NCBI GenBank assembly: GCA_934229725.1
Contig: CAKQDX010000002.1
Location: forward strand, 62,001-126,000
Direction: 5' to 3'
Length of the DNA: 64,000 bases
From: an uncultured Streptococcus sp.
GTDB lineage: Bacteria; Bacillota; Bacilli; Lactobacillales; Streptococcaceae
Part shown: positions 15,660 through 24,230 of the stretch, in pieces
Numbering within the stretch: the first letter of the stretch is position 1
How the letters are laid out: every line of letters starts with the position of its first letter
Position numbers and translations under genes: made by a program
The notes under the pieces: model-generated
Told to the model about the DNA's origin: nothing
Databases searched by the model: none
What the model saw: only the letters and a program-made list of their open reading frames with translations

Positions 15660-17190
15660 TTGCTTCCTCCTTATTCAATTGTCCACCAGCCATAAGAATA
15701 CCAAGATCTTGCTTATTGGTTTCAGTAGGATCTAAGATACCTTGAATTGCACCATCATAGATAACGGCAATTTGGTCTGACATATCAAGAATTTCATCCA
15801 ATTCAAAGCTGACGACAATGACAGCCTTACCTTTATCACGTTCAGCGATAATACGTTTACGGATGTACTCAATGGCACCAACATCAAGACCACGAGTTGG
15901 TTGACTGACAATAAGGAGATCTGGATTACGGTCAATTTCACGGGCGATAACTGCTTTTTGTTGGTTACCACCTGACAAATCACCACCAGCGATTAATTCT
16001 CCAGCACCACGAACATCAAATTCTTTCATCAATTCACGAGCTTTTGCGTTTATGACATTATAATTCAAAATGCCGTTCTTAGAATTAGGCTCCTTGTAAT
16101 AAGTTTGGAGAGCAATATTTTCAGCAACTGTCATCTCTAGAATCATACCATCACGATGGCGATCTTCAGGAATATGACCGACACTCATCTCTGTAATCTG
16201 ACGTGTTGTCTTATGAATGATAGACTCACCCTTAATAGTGATGTCACCAGATTTAACTTTACGAAGTCCCGTAATCGCTTGGACAAGTTCTGTCTGACCA
16301 TTGCCATCAATACCAGCGATACCAATTATCTCACCAGCACGCACATCTAAAGATAAGTTTTTTACAGCTGGAATGCCTCGATTTTCATTAACCACCAAAT
16401 TCTTAATAGAAAGAACCACTTCTTTAGGATTTGAAGGAATTTTTTCTGTCTTGAAGGAAACATGACGACCAACCATCATTTCAGCCAAATCAGCGTTTGT
16501 AGAGCCTTCGATAGTTACTGTATCAATTGACTTACCACGTCTAATAACCGTAACACGATCAGAAACAGCACGAATCTCATCTAACTTATGGGTGATAAGG
16601 ATAATAGACTTACCTTCCTTAACCAAGGTTTTCATGATGTTTAGAAGTTCTGTAATTTCAGAAGGTGTCAAAACGGCTGTGGGCTCATCGAAAATCAAAA
16701 TATCAGCTCCACGGTACAAGGTTTTGAGGATTTCAACACGTTGTTGGGCACCAACAGAGATGTCTGCAACCTTAGCGGACGGATCAACTGCCAAACCATA
16801 TCGTTGAGACAATTCCGTAATTTCCTTTACAGCCTTCTTCATATCAAGAACACCACCAGCTTTGGTCACTTCACTACCTAGAATAATGTTTTCAGCAACT
16901 GTAAAAGCTTCAACCAACATAAAGTGCTGGTGAACCATCCCAATCCCCAATTTCGTTGCTTTAGACGGTGAATCAATCGTCACGACTTGTCCATTTACCT
17001 TGATTGTTCCACTTGTAGGTTGTAAAAGACCTGCAAGCATATTCATCAAGGTTGACTTACCCGCACCATTTTCACCGAGGAGGGCATGGATTTCTCCTGG
17101 TCTCACATCAAGATTGATGTGATCATTTGCGACAAATTCACCAAATTTTTTGGTAATATCGTGCATCTCAATGACATTTGGCTTTGTCAT
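15652..17190 (-). CDS. nupO: Nucleoside ABC transporter, tandem ATP-binding protein (NupO/YufO type)
   Basis: 512 residues from ATG at 17188-17190, chosen for the AGAGGAGA ribosome site; five earlier codons are dropped. Two ABC domains are fused. The first has Walker A GENGAGKST (about 39-47), signature SVGAQQR and Walker B DEPTAVL. The second has GIDGNGQTE in place of a normal Walker A, and signature LSGGNQQK. The degenerate second P-loop is normal for the ribose/nucleoside class. It energises the two permeases that follow. An internal extended -10 (17214-17222) may give it extra expression apart from the binding protein. Confidence 0.93.
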   Translation of the reverse strand: MTKPNVIEMHDITKKFGEFVANDHINLDVRPGEIHALLGENGAGKSTLMNMLAGLLQPTSGTIKVNGQVVTIDSPSKATKLGIGMVHQHFMLVEAFTVAENIILGSEVTKAGGVLDMKKAVKEITELSQRYGLAVDPSAKVADISVGAQQRVEILKTLYRGADILIFDEPTAVLTPSEITELLNIMKTLVKEGKSIILITHKLDEIRAVSDRVTVIRRGKSIDTVTIEGSTNADLAEMMVGRHVSFKTEKIPSNPKEVVLSIKNLVVNENRGIPAVKNLSLDVRAGEIIGIAGIDGNGQTELVQAITGLRKVKSGDITIKGESIIHKTTRQITEMSVGHIPEDRHRDGMILEMTVAENIALQTYYKEPNSKNGILNYNVINAKARELMKEFDVRGAGELIAGGDLSGGNQQKAVIAREIDRNPDLLIVSQPTRGLDVGAIEYIRKRIIAERDKGKAVIVVSFELDEILDMSDQIAVIYDGAIQGILDPTETNKQDLGILMAGGQLNKEEANV

Positions 17191-17213
17191 ACAATCTCCT
17201 CTCAAGAATAATT

Positions 17214-17222
17214 ATTATATCA
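17214..17222 (-). promoter_or_regulatory. Possible internal promoter before nupO
   Basis: TGATATAAT on the minus strand, 23 bases before the nupO ATG and just after two hairpins, so the transporter genes could be transcribed apart from bmpA. Confidence 0.45.
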
Positions 17223-17273
17223 GCAAAGGAAATCATAGACTGCTTCCCTTTGCTGAGACAAAAATTGTCCCAG
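17221..17273 (-). other. Two overlapping hairpins between the binding-protein gene and nupO
   Basis: On the minus strand CTGGGACA-ATTTT-TGTCTCAG (17273-17253) is followed by CAGCAAAGG...CCTTTGCTG (17255-17221). They share CAG, so both cannot form fully. Neither is followed by a T run. They may protect the 3' end of the highly expressed binding-protein mRNA or attenuate reading into nupO. Confidence 0.5.
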
Positions 17274-17303
17274 TTTAAAGTCTAAGTAAGTGTACTTAAC
17301 TTA

Positions 17304-18374
17304 TTATTTGCTAAGACCATCAGTTGGTTTCAATTCACCATTCTTGATTTGATCTTTAGCTTTTACGACTGCATCTTTGATATCTGAAGGGAGATTAGAT
17401 GTTACGATGTCGACACCACCATCTTTGATACCATAAGTCTTAGTAGTACCACCTTCAAATTTTTTGCCTTTAACTTGAGCGTTGGCAATGTCTTTAACAA
17501 CTGTACCAACTTGTTTGATTGTTGAAGTCAAGACGAAGTTAGATTTTTTCTTGTCTGAAGATGTATAGTTACCTTCTGCTGATTGGTCACGGTCAACACC
17601 GATTACCCAAACTTTCTTATCGCTATCAGCGCTAAGTTTTTCGTTAACATCCTTAGCTGCTGTGAAGACACCTGTACCAGTTCCGCCAGCTGCTTGATAG
17701 ATAACGTCTACGCCAGAAGCGTACATTGTTGAAGCAATAGTTGAACCTTTAGCCGCATCAGAGAATGACTCAGCGTATTGAACTTGAACGTCAATATCAG
17801 GTTTTACAGATTTAGCACCTGCAGTGAAACCAGCTTCGAAACGTGTGATTGTGTCTGATGTTTGACCACCGATGAAACCAACTTTGTTTGTTTTTGATTG
17901 CATTGCTGCGGCAATACCTGCAAGGTAAGCCCCTTCGTTATCAGCAAACAATACGCTTTCAACGTTCTTTTGGTCTTTAACCACGTCATCGATGATAACG
18001 TAATTAATTTTCTTGTTATCTTTAGCTGATTCTGAAACAGCATCGTGAAGTGCAAAACCAACACCAAAGATAAGATTGTAATTTTGGTCTACAGCTGATG
18101 ACATGTTTGTTGCAAAATCAGACTCTGAGTTTGATTGGAAATAAGTGAAACCTGAATCTTTTTCAAGTTTGTTAGCTTTACCCCAAGCTTGAAGACCTTC
18201 CCATGCTGATTGGTTAAATGATTTATCATCAACACCACCAGTATCTGTAACAATTGCAGCTTTAACTTTCGAATCAGCTGCTGAGCCACCTCGTCCACCA
18301 CGAGCACAAGCTGCAAGACCAAGTGCCGCTACAGCAACAAGGCCCAGTCCGATAATTTTCTTGTTCAATTTCAT
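17304..18374 (-). CDS. BmpA-family nucleoside-binding lipoprotein
   Basis: 356 residues from ATG at 18372-18374, preceded by AGGAGGAG; an earlier in-frame start lacks such a site. The lipoprotein signal peptide MKLNKKIIGLGLVAVAALG ends at lipobox LAAC (Cys about residue 23). The mature protein is a periplasmic-binding-protein fold of the BMP (PnrA-like) class, with TDTGGVDDKSFNQSAWEG and DAVSESAKDNK typical of the family. It captures nucleosides outside the membrane and delivers them to NupOPQ. It lies between cdd and nupO in the salvage run. Confidence 0.92.
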   Translation of the reverse strand: MKLNKKIIGLGLVAVAALGLAACARGGRGGSAADSKVKAAIVTDTGGVDDKSFNQSAWEGLQAWGKANKLEKDSGFTYFQSNSESDFATNMSSAVDQNYNLIFGVGFALHDAVSESAKDNKKINYVIIDDVVKDQKNVESVLFADNEGAYLAGIAAAMQSKTNKVGFIGGQTSDTITRFEAGFTAGAKSVKPDIDVQVQYAESFSDAAKGSTIASTMYASGVDVIYQAAGGTGTGVFTAAKDVNEKLSADSDKKVWVIGVDRDQSAEGNYTSSDKKKSNFVLTSTIKQVGTVVKDIANAQVKGKKFEGGTTKTYGIKDGGVDIVTSNLPSDIKDAVVKAKDQIKNGELKPTDGLSK

Positions 18375-18436
18375 CTTGAACACTCCTCCTATAACTTGCA
18401 AGATAACTTGCTTAATAAAGAATAAAATAATTCAGA

Positions 18437-18835
18437 CTATTGTAAGTCTGTAAAAGAGTATGGTAACAACTCTCCGACTGTCATCTCGACTGTCGATTTA
18501 TCTTCAGCGATAAGAATCACTTTAGAATCTGGTTTAAAAAATTCCACCATTACTTGACGACAAGCTCCACAGGGCGAGATAGGATCTTTTGTATCTCCAT
18601 ATACAGCAAGACACGTAAAATCCCGATGTCCTTCAGAAACGGCCTTAAAAATAGCTGTTCTTTCTGCACAGTTGGTTAAACCAAATGATGCATTTTCAAT
18701 ATTACACCCTTGAAAAACTCTGCCATCTTTGGTTAGCAATGCTGCTCCAACTCTAAACTGAGAGTAGGGAACATAGGCCTTGTCTGCTGCTAAAAGAGCT
18801 GCTTCTAGCACCTGCGCTTTTTTAGTAGCTTCCAT
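18437..18835 (-). CDS. cdd: Cytidine deaminase
   Basis: 132 residues, the small tetrameric type. Zinc ligands and the catalytic Glu are in CNIENASFGLTNCAERTA (Cys about 55, Glu about 57 region) and PCGACRQ (about residues 87-93). It deaminates cytidine and deoxycytidine to uridine and deoxyuridine, feeding the phosphorylase encoded upstream. The start overlaps the deoC end by 14 bases, so translation is coupled. Confidence 0.96.
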   Translation of the reverse strand: MEATKKAQVLEAALLAADKAYVPYSQFRVGAALLTKDGRVFQGCNIENASFGLTNCAERTAIFKAVSEGHRDFTCLAVYGDTKDPISPCGACRQVMVEFFKPDSKVILIAEDKSTVEMTVGELLPYSFTDLQ

Positions 18836-19484
18836 GACTTTCTTGCCCTTTCATAATAGCAACACCTGATGACGTTCCAATACGGTTAGCACCAGCTTTG
18901 ATAAAGGCTTGTGCTGCTTCAAGTGTACGAGCACCACCTGATGCCTTAACACCCATGTCAGGACCAACAGTCTTACGCATGAGCGCAATGTCTTCAATAG
19001 TAGCACCACCAGTAGAAAACCCTGTAGAGGTCTTAACAAAGTCAGCACCAGCACTCTTAGCTAATTGACATGCCTTAACCTTTTCGTCATCTGTTAAAAG
19101 ACAAGTTTCAATAATAACCTTAACAAGCTTTGTACCGCTAGACTCTACCACAGCTTTAATGTCATCTTCAACTAATTTAAAATTTCTAGACTTAAGAGCA
19201 CCGATATTGATAACCATATCAATCTCATCAGCTCCGTTAGCAATGGCATCCTTAGCCTCAAAAGCTTTGACTGTAGTTGTTGACGCTCCAAGTGGAAATC
19301 CTATTACCGTACAAACCTTAACCGGACTATCTTTAAGTGCGTTCGCAGCAGTATTTACCCATGTCGGGTTGACGCAAACACTTGCAAATTGATATTCCTT
19401 AGCCTCATCAATTAAAGCATGAATCTGTTCTTCATTAGCATCTGCTTTTAATAAAGTATGGTCAATATAGCTATTAACAGACAT
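18822..19484 (-). CDS. deoC: Deoxyribose-phosphate aldolase
   Basis: 220 residues, normal for bacterial DeoC. The Schiff-base lysine is in the FVKTSTGFSTGGAT block (about residues 148-161), with the partner lysine in GVKASGGARTLEAA. It splits deoxyribose-5-phosphate into acetaldehyde and glyceraldehyde-3-phosphate, completing deoxynucleoside breakdown begun by the nucleoside phosphorylase just upstream. It is 33 bases after pdp and overlaps cdd. Confidence 0.96.
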   Translation of the reverse strand: MSVNSYIDHTLLKADANEEQIHALIDEAKEYQFASVCVNPTWVNTAANALKDSPVKVCTVIGFPLGASTTTVKAFEAKDAIANGADEIDMVINIGALKSRNFKLVEDDIKAVVESSGTKLVKVIIETCLLTDDEKVKACQLAKSAGADFVKTSTGFSTGGATIEDIALMRKTVGPDMGVKASGGARTLEAAQAFIKAGANRIGTSSGVAIMKGQESHGSY

Positions 19485-19517
19485 AAATAAGCTCCTTAAT
19501 TAAGTTTAGATGAAGAC

Positions 19518-20795
19518 CTAGGAAATGATTTTTAATATTTCTGTCGGTTTTTTACACACTCTACCAATAATAACATTTTTTTTGAATTCAGTCAGCAATT
19601 TTTTATTTAAATTTTCTTGACTATAAACCTTAGCAACAAGGTCTCCTTTAGCCACAGAATCACCGACTTTCTTTTCAAAAACAATTCCAGTTTCGTAATT
19701 AAGACTATCCGTTTTTGTAGCACGACCCGCTCCTAACTGCATAGCAAATTTCCCGAAAGCCATTGCAGGTAGTTCTTCAATATAGCCAGCTTCATCTGCA
19801 AAAATCTCAGTCACAACTGGGGCACTACTTTGGCGATAAAGATCTTGCAAATCTCCCCCTTGAGCTTGGATAAGCTCTTCAAACTTAGCAAGGGCTTGAC
19901 CACCGACTAGATGGTGACGAATGTCTTCTTGGCTAACGTCAACTTGAGCTAATGTCAATAAAATCTCAGCCAATTCACAAATAAAGTCAGTAATATCTTC
20001 ACGTCCCTTACCTTGCATAATTTCAAGGGCTTCGGTTATTTCCAAACGGTTACCTATGGCCTTTCCTAGGGGCTGACTCATATCAGTAATCACGGCAATT
20101 GTTTCACGATTGACTTCACGACCTAATGCCACCATGGTCTCAGATAACTTCTCGGCATCGGACATATTTTTCATGAAAGCACCTTGACCAACAGTAACAT
20201 CCAGTAAAATCTTATCCGCACCTGCTGCAATTTTTTTAGACATAACAGAACTTGCGATAAGAGGAATGGAATCAACCGTAGCAGTCACATCACGAAGAGC
20301 ATAAAGCAACTTATCAGCCTTAACAAGATGTTCTGACTGACCAATCAGCGAAATCCCAATTGCTTTAACCTGCTCAATAAATTCTTCCTTGGTACGCTCA
20401 ACCTGATAACCCTTGATAGACTCTAACTTATCAATGGTACCTCCCGTATGACCAAGACCACGACCACTCATCTTAGCAACCGGAACACCAAAACTCGCTA
20501 CAAGCGGCATGAGAATGATAGTTACCTTGTCACCAACACCACCGGTCGAATGCTTATCAACCTTAATTCCTGGAATCTCTGACAAATCATACTGCTCACC
20601 AGAAACCACCATTTCAGTGGTCAAATCATGAATTTCACGAATAGACATCCCCTGATAGTAAATCGCCATTGCTAAAGCAGCTATTTGATAGTCTGGAATA
20701 GCACCAGAGACGTAGCCATTGATGAGATAGGTAATCTCCTCAGTGCTTAATTCTCCACCATCTCTTTTCTTCTCGATTAAATCAACTGTTCTCAT
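19518..20795 (-). CDS. pdp: Pyrimidine-nucleoside phosphorylase
   Basis: 425 residues. The thymidine/pyrimidine phosphorylase signature appears as SGRGLGHTGGTIDKLESI (about 109-126), with the phosphate-binding KHSTGGVGDK block at about 80-90. It phosphorolyses uridine, thymidine and deoxyuridine to base plus (deoxy)ribose-1-phosphate. Its start overlaps the methyltransferase stop as ATGA. Together with deoC, cdd and the Nup transporter it forms a complete uptake-and-breakdown route for pyrimidine nucleosides. Confidence 0.95.
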   Translation of the reverse strand: MRTVDLIEKKRDGGELSTEEITYLINGYVSGAIPDYQIAALAMAIYYQGMSIREIHDLTTEMVVSGEQYDLSEIPGIKVDKHSTGGVGDKVTIILMPLVASFGVPVAKMSGRGLGHTGGTIDKLESIKGYQVERTKEEFIEQVKAIGISLIGQSEHLVKADKLLYALRDVTATVDSIPLIASSVMSKKIAAGADKILLDVTVGQGAFMKNMSDAEKLSETMVALGREVNRETIAVITDMSQPLGKAIGNRLEITEALEIMQGKGREDITDFICELAEILLTLAQVDVSQEDIRHHLVGGQALAKFEELIQAQGGDLQDLYRQSSAPVVTEIFADEAGYIEELPAMAFGKFAMQLGAGRATKTDSLNYETGIVFEKKVGDSVAKGDLVAKVYSQENLNKKLLTEFKKNVIIGRVCKKPTEILKIIS

Positions 20796-21382
20796 ATTTT
20801 CTCACTTCTCAGGATGTAATATCCCTTATCTTTTTTTACCACTTCAGCATTACCATAAACGTCTTCCATCTTAGCCTTGGCTGAAGGAGCTCCTTGTTTT
20901 TTCTGAATGACAATAGTCAAAGTACCACCTTGATTGAGATGATCATAAGCTTCTTCAATGACTTGATGAACAACCTTCTTACCGGCACGAATAGGTGGAT
21001 TCGAAATAACGTAATCGAATTTTCCAGTAACACTTTCATAGATATTAGATTGGAAAATATCAGCGTCAACCTTGTTTCGTTCGGCGTTTTGTTTAGCCAA
21101 ATCAATCGCCCTACTATTGATGTCAATCATAGTGACTTTGACACCTTGAACTTTGGCTAGACTAATCCCAAGTGGTCCATAACCACATCCCACATCCAAA
21201 AGTGTTTTTCCAGCCTCTAAATCCAGCGAGTTTAAGAGCACTTGACTTCCGAAATCAATCATCTTTTTTGAAAAAACCCCAGCATCTGTATAAAACTGGA
21301 AACTTTCTCCTAGCAAATTTACCTTTAAATCATGAATATCGTGAGCCGCATCTGGCGTCTCAGCATAGTACATTTTTGACAT
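20792..21382 (-). CDS. RsmC-like small methyltransferase (class I, SAM-dependent)
   Basis: 196 residues. The SAM-binding motif I reads LLDVGCGYGPLGISLA (about 60-75) and the catalytic NPPIRAG motif lies at about 128-134, which is the N-P-P-Y/F/I type used by base N-methyltransferases of the RsmC/RlmG group. It is roughly the length of one RsmC domain. The target is unknown; rRNA guanine methylation is a family inference. It is the first gene of the nucleoside salvage operon and overlaps pdp by four bases. Confidence 0.85.
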   Translation of the reverse strand: MSKMYYAETPDAAHDIHDLKVNLLGESFQFYTDAGVFSKKMIDFGSQVLLNSLDLEAGKTLLDVGCGYGPLGISLAKVQGVKVTMIDINSRAIDLAKQNAERNKVDADIFQSNIYESVTGKFDYVISNPPIRAGKKVVHQVIEEAYDHLNQGGTLTIVIQKKQGAPSAKAKMEDVYGNAEVVKKDKGYYILRSEKI

Positions 21383-21412
21383 AATGTGTCCTTCTAATTG
21401 TTGTTTTTTTCT

Positions 21413-21421
21413 ATTTTATCA
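21413..21421 (-). promoter_or_regulatory. Extended -10 promoter of the nucleoside salvage operon
   Basis: TGATAAAAT on the minus strand, 30 bases before the methyltransferase ATG and divergent from the coaA promoter about 60 bases away. Confidence 0.55.
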
Positions 21422-21476
21422 GAAATGGAAACCTAACGCTAGTTATATGATAGGGCTTACAATTTCTTGCTTTTTC

Positions 21477-21485
21477 TGCTATAAT
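21477..21485 (+). promoter_or_regulatory. Extended -10 promoter of coaA (leaderless)
   Basis: TGCTATAAT ends seven bases before the coaA ATG at 21493, so transcription should begin at or next to the start codon. Confidence 0.7.
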
Positions 21486-21492
21486 GTGACTT

Positions 21493-22413
21493 ATGCTAAA
21501 TGAATTTATCAATTTTGAGACGATTTCTCGCAAAGAATGGCAACGTCTCCACCAAGAGACTAACGCTCCTCTGACTGCTGAAGAACTTGATTCCATTCGA
21601 AGCCTAAACGATAAAATCGATGTTCAGGAAGTCAGTGATATTTATCTTCCCCTTATCAACCTCATTCGCATTTACCAAAAAACTGCCAACGATTTAACCT
21701 TTTCAAAAAGTATTTTTTTACAAAAAACGCAGACTAACCGTCCATTTATTATTGGTGTTTCGGGTTCAGTTGCTGTTGGCAAATCAACCACCAGCCGTTT
21801 GCTCCAACTCTTGTTGCAAAGGACTTTTCCGCAATCTAAGGTCGAACTTGTCACAACTGATGGCTTTCTCTATCCTAACCAAGTTTTAATTGACAAGGGA
21901 ATTCTTGATCGTAAAGGTTTCCCCGAATCTTATGATATGCCATTACTGCTCAATTTTTTAGACATTATAAAAAATGGTGGGGATGTCGAAATTCCTGTCT
22001 ATTCTCATGAGATTTACGATATTGTACCAGGGCTAACACAAGAGATTAAGCAACCTAATTTTTTAATCGTTGAAGGAATCAATGTTTTCCAAAACCCTAT
22101 CAACCAACGTCTCTATATGACGGACTACTTTGACTTTTCCCTTTATATTGATGCTGGAGTCGATAATATTGAAACTTGGTATCTTGAACGCTTCCAGACC
22201 CTTTTGGAACTTGCAAAGAATGACGAAAAGAACTATTACCATCGTTTCACCAAAATCAGAAAAGAAGACGCTTTAGCTTTAGCACAAAAGACCTGGCGGG
22301 ATATTAACTTGGTTAATTTGGAAAATTATATCGAACCTACACGTAACCGTGCTGAACTCATCCTTCATAAAGGTGACAATCACAAAATTGACCTCATTCA
22401 TTTAAAAAAATAG
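21493..22413 (+). CDS. coaA: Pantothenate kinase, type I
   Basis: 306 residues, normal for type I CoaA. Walker A is GSVAVGKSTTSR (about residues 97-108), and TTDGFLYPN and RKGFPESYD are diagnostic of prokaryotic pantothenate kinase. It phosphorylates pantothenate, the first step to coenzyme A. It is a single gene between the divergent methyltransferase and rpsT. No Shine-Dalgarno precedes ATG, and the -10 box is seven bases away, which predicts a leaderless transcript. The other CoA genes coaB and coaC lie 5 kb downstream. Confidence 0.96.
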   Translation: MLNEFINFETISRKEWQRLHQETNAPLTAEELDSIRSLNDKIDVQEVSDIYLPLINLIRIYQKTANDLTFSKSIFLQKTQTNRPFIIGVSGSVAVGKSTTSRLLQLLLQRTFPQSKVELVTTDGFLYPNQVLIDKGILDRKGFPESYDMPLLLNFLDIIKNGGDVEIPVYSHEIYDIVPGLTQEIKQPNFLIVEGINVFQNPINQRLYMTDYFDFSLYIDAGVDNIETWYLERFQTLLELAKNDEKNYYHRFTKIRKEDALALAQKTWRDINLVNLENYIEPTRNRAELILHKGDNHKIDLIHLKK

Positions 22414-22420
22414 AAAAAGC

Positions 22421-22449
22421 TTGCCAAGGGACCTAAAATAACGTATAAT
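22421..22449 (+). promoter_or_regulatory. Promoter of rpsT
   Basis: TTGCCA (22421-22426), a 17-base spacer and a perfect TATAAT (22444-22449). The predicted leader is about 25 bases. Confidence 0.85.
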
Positions 22450-22481
22450 GACATAGTTAGATAAATTTGGAGGTGAAAACA

Positions 22482-22718
22482 TTGGCAAATATTAAATCAG
22501 CTATCAAACGCGCTGAACTTAACGTTAAACAAAACGAAAAAAACTCAGCTCAAAAATCAGCTTTGCGTACTGCTATTAAAGCATTCAACGCTAACCCAAC
22601 TGAAGAAGCTTTCCGCGCTGCATCAGCAAGCATCGATAAAGCCGCTTCAAAAGGTTTGATTCATAAAAATAAAGCAAGCCGCGATAAATCACGTCTTGCA
22701 GCTAAATTGGCTAACTAA
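22482..22718 (+). CDS. rpsT: 30S ribosomal protein S20
   Basis: 78 residues from TTG at 22482-22484 (ANIKSAIKRAELNVKQNEK follows). This start is chosen because GGAGGTG at 22469-22475 is its ribosome site; the in-frame TTG at 22467 would overlap that site and add five spurious residues. The protein is basic and Ala/Lys-rich, with the SRDKSRLAAKLA end typical of S20. It binds 16S rRNA in the small subunit. The strong promoter directly upstream and terminator directly downstream make it monocistronic. Confidence 0.95.
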   Translation: MANIKSAIKRAELNVKQNEKNSAQKSALRTAIKAFNANPTEEAFRAASASIDKAASKGLIHKNKASRDKSRLAAKLAN

Positions 22719-22722
22719 TCTA

Positions 22723-22744
22723 AAGCTCCATAAGGAGTTTTTTT
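22723..22744 (+). terminator. Terminator of rpsT
   Basis: AAGCTCC-ATAA-GGAGTTT hairpin followed by a T run, four bases after the stop codon. Confidence 0.85.
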
Positions 22745-22772
22745 AGTGCCTAAAAGTCATTAAAGACAACAA

Positions 22773-22800
22773 CCCCTGCTAGCCTAAAAGCTAGCAGGGG
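22773..22800. terminator. Strong bidirectional hairpin between rpsT and ciaH
   Basis: CCCCTGCTAGC pairs perfectly with GCTAGCAGGGG over a six-base loop; TTTTC follows on the plus strand and TTGTTGTCTTT on the minus strand. It probably ends ciaRH and backs up the rpsT terminator. Confidence 0.8.
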
Positions 22801-22814
22801 TTTTCTTCATGCAC

Positions 22815-24230
22815 TTATACTCCTGTTATTTTCACTTCAAAAATAGTCCCTTTAGGTTGATTATCCTTTACAGTAATCGTTCCCTTAAGTGCAACTACAA
22901 TTTGTTGTGCTAAGGATAAACCTAGTCCAAAGCCACCTTTTTGTCTGGTTCTGGCCTTGTCCACCCGGTAAAATCGATCAAAGATTTTTTTCTTATCTGC
23001 ATCTGAGATACCAGGACCATTATCCGCAACAGAGATATAAAGATGGCGATCATTTGTGCGAACGGTAAAGGTCACCTGTCCATCATCTTCCGTATATTTA
23101 ACAGCATTGTCAAATAAAATCGTCATCAACTGTTTCAACAAGGTTTTATCAGTTTGAATAGGACGAATAACTTGATTTTGAGCAGTAAAGTCCTTATCAC
23201 TTTCTTCAGCAATCATCGCATAATTAGCAAAAACAGTATCAAAGAAAGCTGGATCTATCGTTTCAATCTCTGGCTTAATTCCATCATCTCGACGGGCTAA
23301 ATTCAAAAGATTTGTTGTCAAAAGACGCATATTACGCACTTCATCTAGGCTTGATGCAATATTCTCAGAATTGTCTAAAATTGTGCTCTCCGGCTTACGG
23401 AAAAGAACTTCCAGACGGTTTTGAATGACTGCAAGAGGTGTTCTTAACTCGTGACTAGCATTTTCAACAAAGGCCTTCTGCTTTTCCAGACTTTCCTGAA
23501 TAGGACGTCTTGACCATTTGGCCAAATACATACTTGCTGCTACTGATAATAGCCAGAAGAAACTCATCATGATGACAATTAGCTTAACGTAACGTTCAGT
23601 GGCTTCCTCCAACTGAGTCGTGTTAATTGCAATAACAACATACTTGGCATCAGGGTATAGACTACTGTCTACCTTTTCAGTAATCAAACGATACTTTTCC
23701 GTCTGATTAAAGTAGTTATGAGCACTACCCTGACTAATAATATCAAGATTACTTCGATCAATTGAGAGATTTGTTAAGCTAGAAAATTTGTCAACAGCAT
23801 TTAAAACCTTGCCATTCTTATCAAGAACGAGAACACTTGTATTAGCAGCAACTGATAAGTCATGAGGAGCATCTTCCATCTTAGATTTTTTCTTTTTAGA
23901 ATCTTGATTATTATCACTGGTTTTAGGCGGCTCTGAAGACCCTTTGGTATCATATGTCTGATAAATAGTTGTCGTATTGTTTTGATCTACCTCAGAAGTC
24001 ACAAAGAGTTCTCGTTTCAACATCTCCATTTCCAAATAAGAATTTGATTTGTTTGCTGCAATTTTCAAACTAGAATCAACATTAGAGTAAACACCATAAC
24101 TCAAAATTTGCAATATCATGACAGTCATGATGAGGAAAATACCAGAAAATGTCGCAAAGAAATGGATAAAGGTCTTAAAACCATCTGACTTGATTCTCCT
24201 TAAAAGATAATTGAAAAACTTAGTCAGCAT
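22815..24230 (-). CDS. ciaH: Sensor histidine kinase CiaH
   Basis: 471 residues. Membrane segments lie at about 22-45 and 214-236, flanking an outside domain of about 170 residues. The cytoplasmic kinase has the H-box ENASHELRTPLAV (His about 256), N-box ILFDNAVKYTED, G1 VADNGPGISD and G2 GFGLGLSLA. The outside domain contains a basic, low-complexity SKKKKSK tract near residue 115. CiaH senses envelope stress and controls competence, autolysis and antibiotic tolerance in streptococci. It overlaps ciaR by 11 bases. Confidence 0.93.
   Translation of the reverse strand: MLTKFFNYLLRRIKSDGFKTFIHFFATFSGIFLIMTVMILQILSYGVYSNVDSSLKIAANKSNSYLEMEMLKRELFVTSEVDQNNTTTIYQTYDTKGSSEPPKTSDNNQDSKKKKSKMEDAPHDLSVAANTSVLVLDKNGKVLNAVDKFSSLTNLSIDRSNLDIISQGSAHNYFNQTEKYRLITEKVDSSLYPDAKYVVIAINTTQLEEATERYVKLIVIMMSFFWLLSVAASMYLAKWSRRPIQESLEKQKAFVENASHELRTPLAVIQNRLEVLFRKPESTILDNSENIASSLDEVRNMRLLTTNLLNLARRDDGIKPEIETIDPAFFDTVFANYAMIAEESDKDFTAQNQVIRPIQTDKTLLKQLMTILFDNAVKYTEDDGQVTFTVRTNDRHLYISVADNGPGISDADKKKIFDRFYRVDKARTRQKGGFGLGLSLAQQIVVALKGTITVKDNQPKGTIFEVKITGV

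Noticed and set aside
22467..22484. Upstream TTG (22467) as rpsT start
   Set aside because: It overlaps the GGAGGTG ribosome site that serves TTG at 22482; the downstream start gives the standard S20 N-terminus.
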